NCBI RefSeq assembly: GCF_027595985.1
Contig: NC_073306.1
Span: 97,314,926 to 97,378,925 of the forward strand
DNA length: 64,000 nt
Source of the DNA: Sorex araneus
Lineage: Eukaryota; Chordata; Mammalia; Eulipotyphla; Soricidae
Direction of reading: 5' to 3'
Shown: in pieces, positions 11,966-35,069 of the stretch
Position numbering within the stretch: position 1 is the first letter of the stretch
How the letters are laid out: each line of letters begins with the position of its first letter
The notes under the pieces: generated by a model
Databases searched by the model: none
Told to the model about the DNA's origin: nothing
The model's input: the letters and a program-made list of their open reading frames with translations, nothing else
Made by a program: the position numbers and the translations under genes

Positions 11966-13171
11966 GCAAAAGTCTGAGCGTAAATGGAGCCCGCTGGGCT
12001 GCGCGCTGCAGTCTCAACTCCTGTGGATGTCGGTTCCGTCTCTCCACGCCTCACCTCCCTGCAGGAAGTTGAAGTGACCAGCTGGCCAGCTTGCAAGGCT
12101 GATGGCAGTGACCGCTGCGCTCGAACTCTCACTACGCATCGTCTTTTGCGCCGTTTGGTCCCAGTCTGAGAACCCAAGTTCTGCCTGGGGCAAGTCTTTC
12201 CCTGTTAATTACCTTGAAACACACCAAGCTAATTGTCCTAATTACTCAGGGGCTCTACAACACCGTCCCGGAGGGCGCGGTGCGGAGACCTGACCAGGGA
12301 AGGGATGGGGGAGCGGGGGTGGGGTGCGGTGGGGCAGTGGCAGGACCCCAGCAGAACTCGGTGCGGGGAGGAGTCGCGAGCTGGGCTGCGGGAGGGTCAG
12401 TTATGGCCTGTCCGAGGCAACTCTGGCTGCAGGTGCGCAGACTGCAGGTGGCACAGAATCTGAGTTTCTTTGGGTGTCCCCATCACCTCTGTCCGCTTCC
12501 CCAATCTTACCGAGTCCTTTTGCCCAAGGCCCTCGTCAGAGTCGGGAGGCCTTATCGCGGGGTACTGGGAAGAGAAAGGCCCAGTCCGCTGCTCCACTCC
12601 CCGTCCAGCCGGCCGAACCCCACTAACACTTTACGTTCTCATAAACAATATTTCTGGAATTACGGTGTGCATGCGTGCGTGCATCTCTGTGTTCTTTTTA
12701 ACCGTCTTTGTCGCATTCTTCCCCCCTTCAGTCCCATGTTTATCATTCGTTCTCCGAGAGCAGCATCCCCAGACTCGCCCAGGGTGCCGCGGTGTCAACC
12801 AGTGACTGGCTTGAGTAAGGTCTCTTTCGCTGCACGCTCCCCTCAAATCCACTTTTTGGAAGACTTCTCGTTCAAAAGCTATGGAGAGGAGGGTGTTCTT
12901 TTTTATTCTGATCACAGTTCGCAACAGCTGACAACGGTTGACACTGCCTTGCCGAGACTCGCTATCCAGCACGCACTCACTGTGATCTCTCCGTTAAGAC
13001 CGACGTGCTTTGTTGGGGGGCGGGGCACTGACACGCGGATAGCTCGATACCCTCCCCTGCGCCGGCGGGGGTACGTGATGTCCCCAGGACAAGCCCCGCG
13101 GCCTCGCCGGGTGCGGACACCCGCCGCGGTCGCCCGGAATCCACGGCCGAGCGGAGCTCGCGTCCGCGCTT

Positions 13172-13211
13172 CCCATTGGCCGGAGGCCTCCCCCCTGGAT
13201 TCCCATTGGCG
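13172..13211 (-). promoter_or_regulatory. Paired inverted CCAAT boxes upstream of INKA2
   Basis: Two copies of TCCCATTGGC start at 13171 and 13201. ATTGG (CCAAT on the other strand) is at 13175-13179 and 13205-13209. The 30-bp spacing is about three helical turns, and both lie about 190-220 bp upstream of the ATG. NF-Y commonly binds such pairs; binding here is inferred. Confidence 0.5.
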
Positions 13212-13395
13212 GTTCTGCCTTCCGCTCCGCCCCCTGCCGGACAGCGCGCGGCCCGGGAAGCAGCGCTGAGTCCCAGCGCGGCCCGGCAGAGGCGCGGCTG
13301 GCGGCGGTGGCACGCGCGGAGCTTGGGGCGCGCTTTCAGGGGGGCTGCCTCCGCACCCCGGGACCCTGGCAGAGCCGCGCTGGGCGCACGCACTC

Positions 13396-24568
<11,173 letters not shown>

Positions 24569-24910
24569 ATCCCAAAGACCCAACATTGACTCATTCCCCC
24601 CAACCCCCCTGTTGGACCCCAGGGGAGGAAGGTGATATGGCTTTCGAAAGCCAAACTTTGTTCCTTTCCCCTAGAAACGAGGGAGAAGCAATAGGGGTGT
24701 ACAGAGCACTGGGGCGGTGCCCTGGGTGGGGGACTAGAGAGACAGAGAGAGCATGTGTACTGTGTGTACTGCTATGGAGAGGAATGGGGGAGGGACCAGG
24801 AAACACCCTCGATATTCTTGCACTAGCCCCTAAGACCTCAGATGAACCTTCTGTACAATCTGGAGGCACCAGACCTTGGGCCCCCAATAAAGAGCTTGTC
24901 TCCAGTGTTG
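24569..24910 (+). terminator. INKA2: INKA2 proximal 3' UTR and polyadenylation signal
   Basis: A canonical AATAAA lies at 24886-24891, about 320 bp after the stop, followed by a GT-rich stretch (CTTGTCTCCAGTGTTGCTGG) typical of a downstream element. This would give a short 3' UTR. A longer isoform ending further downstream cannot be excluded. Confidence 0.6.
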
Positions 24911-25280
24911 CTGGCCTAACCACTGCACTTCCTGGCCAGGCCCTGATGCGGGCTCAGACATCTGGAGCCACTGCATCAGAGAGCCAGGGCCTATCCCACT
25001 GCCGAGTGGCTGGCCAAGAGGAGAAAGTGCCGGTTCAACACCCTGGCAGACAGAAATCATTTCGAGCCATTGTCTGCGAGGCAGAGAGCTCCAAGGCCAG
25101 TATGTGCCCGCAGGGCTGGGGGGACCAGGCAGGGGCGACATACCTGCACCAGGCTGATGGGGGTGAGTGCATGGATGTGGGTCCTACAGTCACACCCTCC
25201 TCCCCTCAGCTCAGCATCTCTCAGCCCCGGTGACAATGACTTTGCCCAGGAGCGGCCTGCTAAGAAAGCCCACACCTCTC

Positions 25281-25405
25281 TTTTTTGTCCTTTGGGGCCA
25301 CACCGGGCAGTGCTAAGGCTTCCTCTGCTCTCAGGGGTCACTCTGGGTGGGCTCAGGGGACTGCTGTGTGCAAGGCAAATGCCCTACCTGCAGTACTACC
25401 ACACT
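25281..25405 (-). repeat. SOR-type SINE, partial
   Basis: TTTGGGGCCACACCGGGCAG, TGCAAGGCAAATGCCCTACC; the central part is deleted. Confidence 0.6.
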
Positions 25406-25889
25406 TTCTACTTAGTCAGCTGGCACTGCCAGTGGGCCGTCTCCCAGCCCCTCACACCCCCAGAGGGCAGGGCTGATGGGCCGGGTTGGGGCTGAGCCGC
25501 TGCCTATCTGCACCCTCCCTGGGCACACGGCCCAACCCAGCCTGGGAGGCGCAGGACCGCCCACTGGGCTGCATGAGACAATGTGGGTCCCTGTTCCAGC
25601 AGCCCCTCACCACTCCCTCCCTCCTTCCTTCCCTGCTCCGCCACACCTCCCCTGCCCAACTGGGTGTGACAGCTGCAATTAGAGGCATGCCACCTTCCTG
25701 CCCCAAGGGGAGGGTGGAGAGCAAATTGGGAGAAAAGCAGGCACCCTCAGCCTGCAGCCCTGCCCCTCGGTCCTGAGCTGGGTGGGGAGCCTGGCGGTTA
25801 GATCAGGGCGAGGTGCCTTTGGCTAGGGGCCTCCCAAACACCCCACACATCGCACCAAGATGTTGAGTTTGGGTAGCAGAAAGTATAAG

Positions 25890-26013
25890 AGGTTTTTTGG
25901 CTTGGTTTTGGGGTGCTTGGGGAATCACTCCTGGTAGGGCTTGGAGAACCAGATGTGCCCAGGACTCGGCCTCATGCAAAGAAACAGCCTGAGCAGCTCT
26001 ACTGTCCCAGCCC
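25890..26013 (-). repeat. SOR-type SINE, old
   Basis: GGGAATCACTCCTGGTAGGG and TGTCCCAGCCC head remnant. Confidence 0.5.
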
Positions 26014-26205
26014 AAGGGCTTTGCATTTTTTTCTTCTATTTTTTTTTCTATTTGCCAGACTGTGTGCAGTAAGTTTGAAGTTTTTGTTTTATTTATTTTT
26101 TTTCATTAGAGTGACCCAGAGTGATCATCTTTTTGAGAAGCCAGTGGAGACTTTTATGGATCACAGAAGCTGTCCATTTCTGGTCACCTATAGATGAAAG
26201 AAATG

Positions 26206-26358
26206 GGTTTGGAGAGTTAGCACAGTGGGTAGAGCACTTGCATGTGGCCGATCCCTGGTACCCCAAATGATCCCTGAGCACCATTGGGAGATCACAATGC
26301 AGAGCTAGGAGTAAGCCCTGACCACTCCAAATCCCCTTAGAATAAAAACAAAGAACAG
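26206..26358 (+). repeat. SOR-type SINE
   Basis: GTTAGCACAGTGGGTAGAGC box A region, CATGTGGCCGATCCC, body GAGCTAGGAGTAAGCCCTG, A-rich end. Confidence 0.65.
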
Positions 26359-26995
26359 GGGTTTGAGTCAGGGCTGTCCGGCTCCTACATCCCTGGCTGT
26401 GCCTCTCTCCTCGGACCCGCTGACGAGCTGTTTCAGGAGAAACACGGGTTGTTAGTTCCCGCCCGCTGTAGGCCTTTGGGAATGAGTGTGTGTCGAGTTC
26501 GGGGAGGTCGCAGTGGGCGCTGGGCCCAGGAATGATGCCCTGACTCTGGACACACTCCCGCCACGCAGCTCCTCACCCTGCCATGCCTAGCCCACCCTTG
26601 GGGGCCCACCATTATTGGAGTCGGGGAAAGATTCTGGTTCTCGAAGGCTTCTTGGGGCTTCTGGGGACTCAGGTTGGTGCCCCAGGACCCGGGGTCCTCG
26701 CGGAGCTGTGACCCAGAATGCAACAGACATTCTCTTGTCTGCCCCTGCTCATCCAACCCAGCCCTGCAGAGCAGGTGCCATCAGAACTGGACTTTGTTCT
26801 TGCCCCCTTCCTGGACCCCTCCAGGCCAGGTGTCTCTCAATCACGATTTCCCAACTCTAGGTGCCCCCCCCCCAAGTTCTGGGACCCCCTATAACTCCTA
26901 CATCGCAATGAGCCAGCCCTTAAAAACAGACAGTGCTGTCCAGCGAGCACCTGGTTTCAGGGATGGGCGGGCTGTTTATAAGCAAAATCCTTTGT

Positions 26996-27095
26996 TATTT
27001 ATTCCCTGTGCTCAGGGAATGTATGTATGCTGGGAATGGGACCTGGGCAGGCCGTGTGCAAGGCAACCCTTTACCCCTGCACTGTCTTCAGCCCT
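26996..27095 (-). repeat. SOR-type SINE, partial
   Basis: TGTGCTCAGGGAATGTATG, GTGTGCAAGGCAACCC and TGTCTTCAGCCC; roughly half length. Confidence 0.5.
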
Positions 27096-29204
27096 TGGAC
27101 ACTATTTTTGTGCTGCTGGTCCACAAGGCCCGAGAGGAACAGGGCAGGCTGGATATTGCCTCACTCCGCCCCCCGGGCCACCTTCAGCTCACCTTCAGCT
27201 ACTGGCAGGGCTCTCGGCACAGGAACAGAAGGGCCGGCTCTGTCTGGCCATTGAATCACGCCCCCTGGCGGCCCTGCAGGATGTTTGCATCCGCAGGACA
27301 GGAGTCAGAGTTCCCTGAGACACTGTCAGTCCGGCGCCTCTCTGTCCTGGCACCCTGCAGACACCTTCATTTTCCCCAACTGCCAGGCACAGAGGGTCTT
27401 TGGGGCGGGGCTGGCTTCCTTGTTGCTGTTCCCTGTGCTTGACTGCGCTGGCTGGTCCCTGGCTCTCCTGGCTGCAGCTGAGCCCACAACTACAGGGGGC
27501 CAAGGGGTGGGGGGAGGAGGAGGTGAGCGATCAAGCCTCTTTCCCTTGCTCACTCTGGGTTCTTCCTGCCTGATCACTCTGGGAGATTTCCAATTCCCTG
27601 ACCGCGACGTCGGGGCTGTGAGTTACTTCCACTCCAGTATTTATTTTTAACTGTTAGGACTCTGCATTTGTTCTTTCCCAGGTTCTCATCTTTCCTGCTT
27701 CCCAGGGGAGCCTTTTCCTCACCATTCCCTCTGCAGTTTGTTTCAATGGACTGGGGACAACCTCCTGGCTCTGCATTGAGGGGTCACTCCTGGTGGCACT
27801 CAGGCAAGGCGCGTTCATCCTCTCCTCGCCAGCCCTCCCTTAGTGGCCCACAGGCCATCTCCCTCGGACCCGTCCCAGAGGCCTTCTCCATCTGGCCCAG
27901 TGGAGTCTGGGAAGCGCCAGTGCCCCATTCACTGCATCTTCTGAAGAGCTCTGCCTCTCACTCTTGCCTCTCACTCCAACTCAGGGCAAAGCTTGAGGTG
28001 AAGTCGGTCACGGCCCTCCTGCCTCCTCAGCCCGGTGCCTTCTACTCTCCAGCAGCCCCGAGTGATGCTGGCTGCTCCCCCAAACCGTGTGGACCTGCCC
28101 CGGCAGTAGATCTGCTTCCTCATCTGAGCTCTTTGTGGCTATCCTCCCAGCCCACACCCCAATTCCTGGCCTGTGGCCACTGGGCTGTCCAGAGCTCAGA
28201 GGGGCCAGCTCCTCTTCTATTTCCATTCTGGAGAACTGCACTTTAACCCCAGCCCATTTCTGCCCTTTTCGCGGGTCTTCCCGGCCCGGCTCCTCTCCTT
28301 GTCCTTCTGGACAGCAGCACCCACTCTGCCTGACTTCCCTGACACCAGTCTTTGGCAAACCTGCTGCTAGACACATGCCCCCAGGCCCCCCAGCCCCCCA
28401 CCAACCTCCCCTTCCTGCACTGGGGCAGGCCAGTGGGGAAGGAAGTGGAGAGCAGGGTGTCCAGCACCTTCCCTGGCCAGGCTCCAGGCACTGTGTCCCC
28501 AAGACCGAGTGACCGCCAGGTAGCATGCCAGAGCCATTTGCACAGCCAAGGGTGGGCGGGGAGCGTATCAGGGATGCAGCTGTTTTTTAAAAAGAAAAAA
28601 ATAAAATCAAGATGCTTTCCAAGGGGAAAGTGCAGCCACTGGAATCCCTGCAAAGCCCGAAGAGGGCCAAGGCTGCATTTGAAGTCGGGTCCCAGCAGCC
28701 TGCATACTCCAGGTGGGCCAAGGATGCTTGATCTTGGTCAGAGGATGCTGCGGGCCATGGTGACTTCAGCAGCTGCTGGACGCACCCCTCAGAGGTTCCA
28801 CGCATCTGTTCAGATGAGTCCATTTATATGGCCCCTAAACAAGGATGTGGCACTTCATTGGTTACTTGAAAAAGCCCAAAGAATTCCAAAGCGGCTAGTC
28901 TTGGCTTCAGGCCCCTGCTGAGTGAGCTGGGATCACATTTCTCCAAACTGCTCCCCTGATGCATCTGCTCCCAGATGAGGCAGGCAGGCAGGGACCCACA
29001 ATTTACTTCTCCAAGAGAAAAATTTTCTGCTTCATCTTGTGGCTCCCCCAAAACAGTTGGAATCACACTTGCAAGGACAAAGAGGGTCCAAGGGGGCCTC
29101 TTCTCTCCCCGGTGGGCAAGCTGGCGTGTCCCAGAGGGCCGGAGCGAGGCAACGAGCATCCCGTCCACAGGCCCCGGGGAGCTGCTCTCTATTGGCGAGG
29201 CAAC

Positions 29205-29335
29205 AGGGGCTTGAAGAGAGGATGGGGTAGGGTGCTGTCTTGCACACAGCTGGCCCACCCAGCTTTGGGCCCCAGCCCTTCCTGGAGTGACTCCTGAGTA
29301 TACGCAGGTGTGACCAAAACCAAACCAAAGCAATG
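29205..29335 (+). repeat. SOR-type SINE, partial
   Basis: GGTAGGGTGCTGTCTTGCAC head and GGAGTGACTCCTGAGTATAC body, ending GTGTGACCAAAACC. Confidence 0.5.
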
Positions 29336-29529
29336 GAGGACGTGGATGTGCTGGCAGCCTCCTGGGTCCTTGTGGTTCTGTTTTAAGGACAGTTTCCTCC
29401 TGAACGAACTTTTTCTGGGAACGTGCATGATCACTGGCCTCAGAGATCTTTAAGGCAAGACTAAAAGACCAGGGACTCCATAGGGAGCCAAACACTATGA
29501 ATTTAACCAAATCTGTTTCCTGCTCATGA

Positions 29530-30900
29530 AACCCCTCCCCAGTGAGCCCAGTGGGAATTTTCCCCGAAGCCTTAGTTCAGGTTTCTCTCCCCGCTGCACT
29601 TCCGCCCTCCAGAAGAGACCATCCGACTTTTCCGCTTCACACTACTTTGCCTTATTATGGCAAACTTTTTTTGGTGACCTAATGTTTCTACATCCCTCTG
29701 CTGTTGGTCTCTTCACTTGGAAACTGAGGTTCCATCCCGCACCCACTCAAGTCTTCCTTTTTCCTGGATCCTCCATTAGCACCCAAGTATGTTTTACCGT
29801 CCCACAGGCTTGCCCGTGCTTCAGTACCCGCATCTTTGCCACTTTCTCACACTATGCTCCAGATACTGGCCTTCACCACTCCGCTGATACCTTCAAGGCT
29901 ACCGGGGACCCCTGCTTTCTCATTGTTCACCTCCCAGTCACACATCCAGGTCTCTGGATCTTGTCTCTCTACACTCAACCCTAGTGATTCCCCCTGGCTT
30001 CATGGTATTTTCTATTTTTGGTGGTGCCAGGGATTGAACCAAGAGCTTCCTGTTTGTGGGCCATCTGTCCTAGGACTAAGCAACATCGCTAGTCTCTCAG
30101 CTTCACTTTCTTATGTATCAGTTGTAAACCTCTTCCTCTGAACTAGGGGCTCACATCCAACTGCCCGCTGCTCATCTCTAGAATCTGACACACTTCTCAC
30201 ACTAAGCTCAAAATTGGTCCCTTCCCAAACTTACTCTTGCCATATATTCTTCATAGTTTTGACTACTGGCCAAGAATCTTATAAGTCATTCTCAATTCAG
30301 TTTTCTCTCACACTCTATATGTGTTTCTCAGTCTTGCTGACTCCTACTTCACACTTAGCCTAATTTCCATCTCTGTCCCTCTAAAAGCTGCTAATAGCCA
30401 GAGAAATGACGGCAGATTAGGTGGAACAGGTTCCTCCAAAGATCCTTTGCTGAAACCCTTCCTGTGGATCTCACCCAGACTCCGCCCAACCCCAGCAATG
30501 ACTGTTTACCTTCCCCTTGCTCACTGCTCCACACACAGCATCTTCTTGCCAGTCCTGAAGGTGTCAGGCACACACTGGTCTTCCTGAATCTGCACAGACC
30601 TCCCTCCTGGACAGATAGATATTCTTTGCTGCAGGTGGCTGCATGGGCTGCATGTTACTACTTCAAAATCAAGTTCAGCGTGATCTAAATCTCCAATCGT
30701 TATCACCACATTTGCTCTGCCCAGCATGCCTAGCCCCTTACACTGCTTAGCCCCCCACCCATCCCCCCACACTTTCTGTCTCCTGATGTAAACCAGTAAG
30801 AGTCTTCCCTTATTTGGGTTTGGATCCTCCTGAATGCCTAACATGGAGATCAGCACCTGGCATACCCTTCAAGGTTAGAAGTATAAGTACAATAAATATT
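29530..30900 (+). repeat. Possible old LINE-2-like sequence
   Basis: Pyrimidine-rich text ending CAGCACCTGGCATACC...ACAATAAATATTTGCTAA, similar to the well-known mammalian L2/MIR 3' end. A SINE lies inside at 30002. Internal limits are uncertain. Confidence 0.3.
30002..30097 (-). repeat. SOR-type SINE, partial
   Basis: GTGGTGCCAGGGATTGAACC and ACATCGCTAGTCTCTCAG. Confidence 0.45.
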
Positions 30901-31904
30901 TGCTAACAGGACTTGGAAGGACTGTTTTGTCCTACCGTTCTATTTTGTAGGCCCTACCTGAACTTTTGTATGGTTAAAAGTACAAAAACCTCTAAGCTTT
31001 TAAAAGTACACTGAAAAAATACCCACCCACCCCCAGCCCAGCCCTGCTCCTCCCCCCTCCCAATAAGAGTCACATCAGTGCTTAAAATGGGAAGGTTTAT
31101 TAAGGTTTTTCATTGAGAGGAACAGTCAAGCTGATGCTTCATAGGAGAAGCAATTAGCAGGAACCGTCTGTCACGCCTTGGGCCCGAGCCAGGGGAGGCT
31201 GCTTCGTAATAAGCCAAAGAACTTGCTCTCCCCGTCCCATTCCCGTGTAAAGTTCTTGTCAATCGTGCAGAAACAGAATCCACGTTGCTTTTCGAAAAAA
31301 CAACTATACACGCAGTGCAAAGCCCCCAGCTATTATCAACATGAGTTTTAAGCAAGACACAGCATTACATGGACTGTACATTCAACACACCCAGGACAAA
31401 CCTGTAGGCATAACCGCTTACGTCCCGGGCAATGACTGAACTGTAAGTTTTCAAGAATAACCTTCAGTTTTTCCACTCTGGGGGAACAGAATAATAAAAG
31501 CTGGATGGTGAGGCTGCTTTAAAGCTCACATTCATTCCCTCCCCTGCAAGATGGGCCCTTCCCAGATCCAGAACAAGACGCAAAATGCTTCCCTTTAGAG
31601 TCTGGAGCAGAGTGAGTCTAAGAGAGGCTGTTTAACACACAAGTAAGTAGCACCATAAGTAAGAGACCAAATAAGACACAACATTCTTTCATAGAAGCCA
31701 TTTTCCTCCTCAAATATACATGGCAATTTCTTCACACATTGGTTCCACCACGCATATATCCTTTAGTCATTTTATATCAGTGAGATGTTATCTCACTGTT
31801 TACAGAGGGCAATACCAAAGTAATTCTTCTCTTTCTGCCTTAGTCTTGAAAACAAAATCAGACCAATGAGCTGACGATGTGTGTGCACTGGTGAGAAGAG
31901 TATG

Positions 31905-32026
31905 TTGTGGGTCACACCTGGTGGCTGCAGAGACTAACTACTCTGGTTTGTGCTCCGGGGCCCATTCCCTGCTGGGTCCCTCAGGCCTCCTGTATGGAGG
32001 CGCATAACTCATTGAGCTCTCCAGCC
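31905..32026 (-). repeat. SOR-type SINE, old
   Basis: GGGTCACACCTGGTGGCTGC start, GAGCTCTCCAGCC end. Confidence 0.5.
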
Positions 32027-32396
32027 AAAGGCAAAACTTTTAATAAAAAGTTGGTAATAAAATAAAGATCAGAATCTTTCCAAGAAAACGTTTTCAAGTA
32101 CATTTCTTTTTTTTAAAATTTATTTATTTATTTATTTATTTTTCAAGTACATTTCTAACTTCAAAGATGCAGATTGGTATCACTGAAGATTAACAGTGGC
32201 CAGTAATGATGGCAGATTAAGGGGCCAAATACAATAGCTCAGTGCAAAAACTTTTAAATAGTGCAAGGGACACTAATGCTGTGGCCACGGTGCAGTAGAC
32301 CTCAGAGCATCATCCACGTCTTGATGAATCTATTTTAACTCCCTGTCCATTTAGATGGCAAAGTCTTGAGGCATACTGTGTTCAGAGGATTCAGAG

Positions 32397-32475
32397 GACA
32401 GAGGGCTCAGCAGTAGAGCAAAGCCTCGCATGCATGAGGCACTGGTTTGATCACCACACTTGGGGGGAAGGGGCC
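32397..32475 (+). repeat. SINE head fragment
   Basis: GGGCTCAGCAGTAGAGCAAAG and CACTGGTTTGATCACC resemble head and box B. Confidence 0.35.
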
Positions 32476-33039
32476 AGAAACCTTAACTTTATGCTTACAG
32501 GAATTGTTGACTGATACTGAAGCTCCCCCTGGTGGGGGGTGAAATTAAGAGTTAGATGATGTACTTACCAATTAACTTTTAAATTCAAACTATTAGATTG
32601 TGGGCACTATTACAGCTGTTTGCCTTTTAGTGAAAAAATACAAACTGTCAACTGTAACAAAAATCTCCCTAGAACGATGTTACTCATACAACCAGAGCCA
32701 TTATACTTCAAATAACCACAAATATGGATTCGGTGTCAGTTCTTGCGACTTAGATACCTTGTTAATAACATCCTTGAGAGCTTTTTTCAACTATAAAAAT
32801 ATATCATACTTTTAGCTATCTCCCCTGTGAATCTAGTCTAGTGAGTTCAGGGAACTATAAGAGCGTACACCTTTCTTACTTCCCTGCGCTCAGCCCTGCA
32901 GATTTCTACAAGGGCGAGTCATATTGTCTCTAGCTGGTCTTCTTGCTCACCTCTCGGTGCCAAAAGGGCATTTTTCTTCATGGCTCTACTCCCACCCCTC
33001 AATTTTCTGGTAATTAATGCTGCTTATATTCACTCTCTG

Positions 33040-33182
33040 TTTTCTTGGTGGTGCTGGGCGGGGTGCAATGGTGTCAGGCCTTACCTCGAGGTGCTCAGGG
33101 ATGTGGCACCAGAGATCAAACCCAGGTTGGCCCCTGCAAACCAGCACCTCCCAGCGGCTGGCTGGCTAAGTCTCTGGCCCCC
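33040..33182 (-). repeat. SOR-type SINE
   Basis: TGGTGGTGCTGGGCGGGG, AGAGATCAAACCCAGGTTGG, AAGTCTCTGGCCCC. Confidence 0.6.
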
Positions 33183-33380
33183 ACAGTTCTGGAGGTGATA
33201 ATAGACCAGGAGGCCCGTTATCATTCTCTCGCAATATCTGAAAACTAAGGACACACACTTCACACTACAACTACTGTGGATTCTGACTTGCTGCATTTAT
33301 GAATTTATTCTGGGACTGTCTCTAAACAAGTGTGACTGGAGCTCTCTGAGCCCTCCCCTCACTGCCGGGAGTTTTTCTGT

Positions 33381-33534
33381 GTTGGGGGCCACACCCGGTG
33401 GTGCTCAGGGTTTACTCTTGGATCTGCACACAGGGATTATTCCTAGAATGCTCGGGGGGAGTGCTGGGGATTGACCCGCCAGGTCGGTTGTGTGCAAGGC
33501 AAATGTCTTACTTGCCTACTATTGCTCTGGCCCC
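33381..33534 (-). repeat. SOR-type SINE
   Basis: GGGGGCCACACCCGGTGGTG through GCAAGGCAAATGTCTTAC to ATTGCTCTGGCCCC. Confidence 0.75.
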
Positions 33535-33839
33535 AGGATAGGGGGGGGGGGTATTCTTATTTAATGATAGATATTTAGTCTAGAAAATAAAAAATAAAAA
33601 CAGACATGACCCAAGAAAGTTCACAGACATGTAGGAGGTGAGTTTTAAAGCAGCATGACTCCAGAGGACCCTAAAATACACTACCCTAACCTGCAGAGTT
33701 TAGCCCTAATGGCTCGATTATTAAAAAAAAAAATTATTGCATTTATTAAGATATTTTTGGCCCCTCAATTCCAGCATAACTGGATTCATAAAAGGTGAAC
33801 AGTAAGTAAATTTATCATAAAAAATTGCAAAGAAAAAAG

Positions 33840-33906
33840 ACTTTTTTTTGGTGACACCCGGTGGTGCTCAGGGAACCCTGTGTAATGCCAGGGGTCAAAC
33901 CTCTAG
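33840..33906 (-). repeat. SOR-type SINE, head lost
   Basis: GGTGACACCCGGTGGTGCTC and GCCAGGGGTCAAACC only. Confidence 0.5.
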
Positions 33907-33989
33907 TCTAACTCCCAAGTTATTTTTTAAGAAGTATTTCAATATTTTTATGGGCCAGCCAGTTGATATTTTCTGTTTTTTGCATTTAT

Positions 33990-34141
33990 TTGGGCTTTGG
34001 GGCATATCCAGCAGGGTTCAGGGGCTATTTCTGCTGGGTTCAGGAGTGACCCCTGGCGGTCCTCAAGCTATCATCACCTCAGTACCTGAGACCAAACCAG
34101 GGTCAACCGCATCTTAACCCCTGCACTGTCTCTCCATTCCA
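33990..34141 (-). repeat. SOR-type SINE, old
   Basis: GGGGCATATCCAGCAGGG, GAGTGACCCCTGGCGGTCC, AACCCCTGCACTGTCTCTCC. Confidence 0.55.
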
Positions 34142-34164
34142 GAGCTGACATTTCAGATCTATTG

Positions 34165-34295
34165 TTTGGGCCACACTTGGCAATATTCAGGGGTCACTCC
34201 AGGAGGGCTCTGGGGACCAAACGGGGTGCAGGAATTGAACCCCGTCAGCCACATGCAAGAGAAGCTCCCAGCCCACGATGCTCTCTCTCTGGCCC
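34165..34295 (-). repeat. SOR-type SINE
   Basis: GGGCCACACTTGGCAATATTC, GAATTGAACCCCGTCAGCC, CTCTCTCTCTGGCCC. Confidence 0.6.
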
Positions 34296-35069
34296 TTAAA
34301 TCTTTTAAAATTTTAAATTTCAATGTACTACCGGCTGGGCTCGGGCTGAAGGCACAGCAAGAGGCTTTCCTCTTGATCTGACTCTTCCCAAGTGGAGCCC
34401 CTGCTGGCGCAGGCCTGCTGCTGCCCAGAGGGTGGGGCCTGCAGGCACCCGTGAGATGCTCAGGTGCTGTGCAGAGCCGAGACCCGGTTCCGAGGCATGA
34501 TCGATGTTTCACATCTAGTTCCAACAGGACAGTATTGAGATCCCTGAGCAGTGTCTGTACTTTCCTTGGACTAGCTTCCTTAAAATTCAGGGACAAGGCA
34601 CCGGGTTTTCCTAAGTGCATTTATTTTTCTTCTCCAGTAATTAAATAACCCACGAGCGAGTCTGCTCGACTTCTGTGGTAAAGAAGTAGTATCACTAGAG
34701 GTCAATGTCTTATTCAATGTCCTATTTAAGTCTCAGATCTTTTGTAAAAAAATGGAAAAAGAGAGGAAAAAAGGGAAAGAAAAGCACCGCTATATAGCCT
34801 ACTAATAGTTTCACAATCTTTTCCATACCATAACTGTACGTTATATGACTGGAGTAACTGACATATCCTTACATGCTTTTACATCTTCACACTTCTCTCA
34901 AATTCGTTAATCTATTATAAAGAAAATTTAAGAAGTTTTACATTTCATTGGAAGACTTCAAATTAACAATGGCAAAAGAATCCCTCTGAAGAAATTACCA
35001 ACTATGGAAGATTTAAAATAGTTAAGAGTTAAACCCTGATACAGTATTAAACTTATTTTTTACATATAA

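Larger units (their letters stand above)
1..12250. other. Intergenic region upstream of INKA2
   Basis: No gene was recognised. It holds retroposons (listed separately), a (CA)n and a (GGTTT)n tract, and an extremely A/T-rich stretch at 1265-1380 that is probably a degraded poly(A) tail. Unassigned unique-looking blocks are 1440-2100, 3505-5245, 6120-7255, 7611-8560, 9214-10080 and 10891-12250. Open frames in them are short and lack similarity or splice context. Confidence 0.6.
24911..31080. other. Convergent intergenic region between INKA2 and RAP1A
   Basis: No coding potential was recognised. It holds scattered diverged SINEs and, at about 29530-30900, sequence resembling an old LINE-2 3' end. 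Segments 27095-29200 and 24911-25280 look unique and GC-rich and could include extended INKA2 3' UTR. Confidence 0.5.
31080..35069 (-). other. Possible distal RAP1A 3' UTR with second AATAAA at 31101-31096
   Basis: Unique AT-rich sequence continues past the proximal signal. Several old SINEs interrupt it, and it ends at a - strand AATAAA (31101-31096) followed by TGATGTGACTCTT and a GGGTGGGTGGGT stretch, a good downstream element. It could be a long alternative RAP1A 3' UTR, as many Ras-family genes have. Without transcript data this is an inference. Confidence 0.35.

Noticed and set aside
30891-30896. AATAAA as a distal INKA2 polyadenylation signal
   Set aside because: It sits in sequence resembling an old L2/MIR 3' end (CAGCACCTGGCATACC...AATAAATATTTGC), so it is probably repeat-derived. 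Use by INKA2 is unproven.
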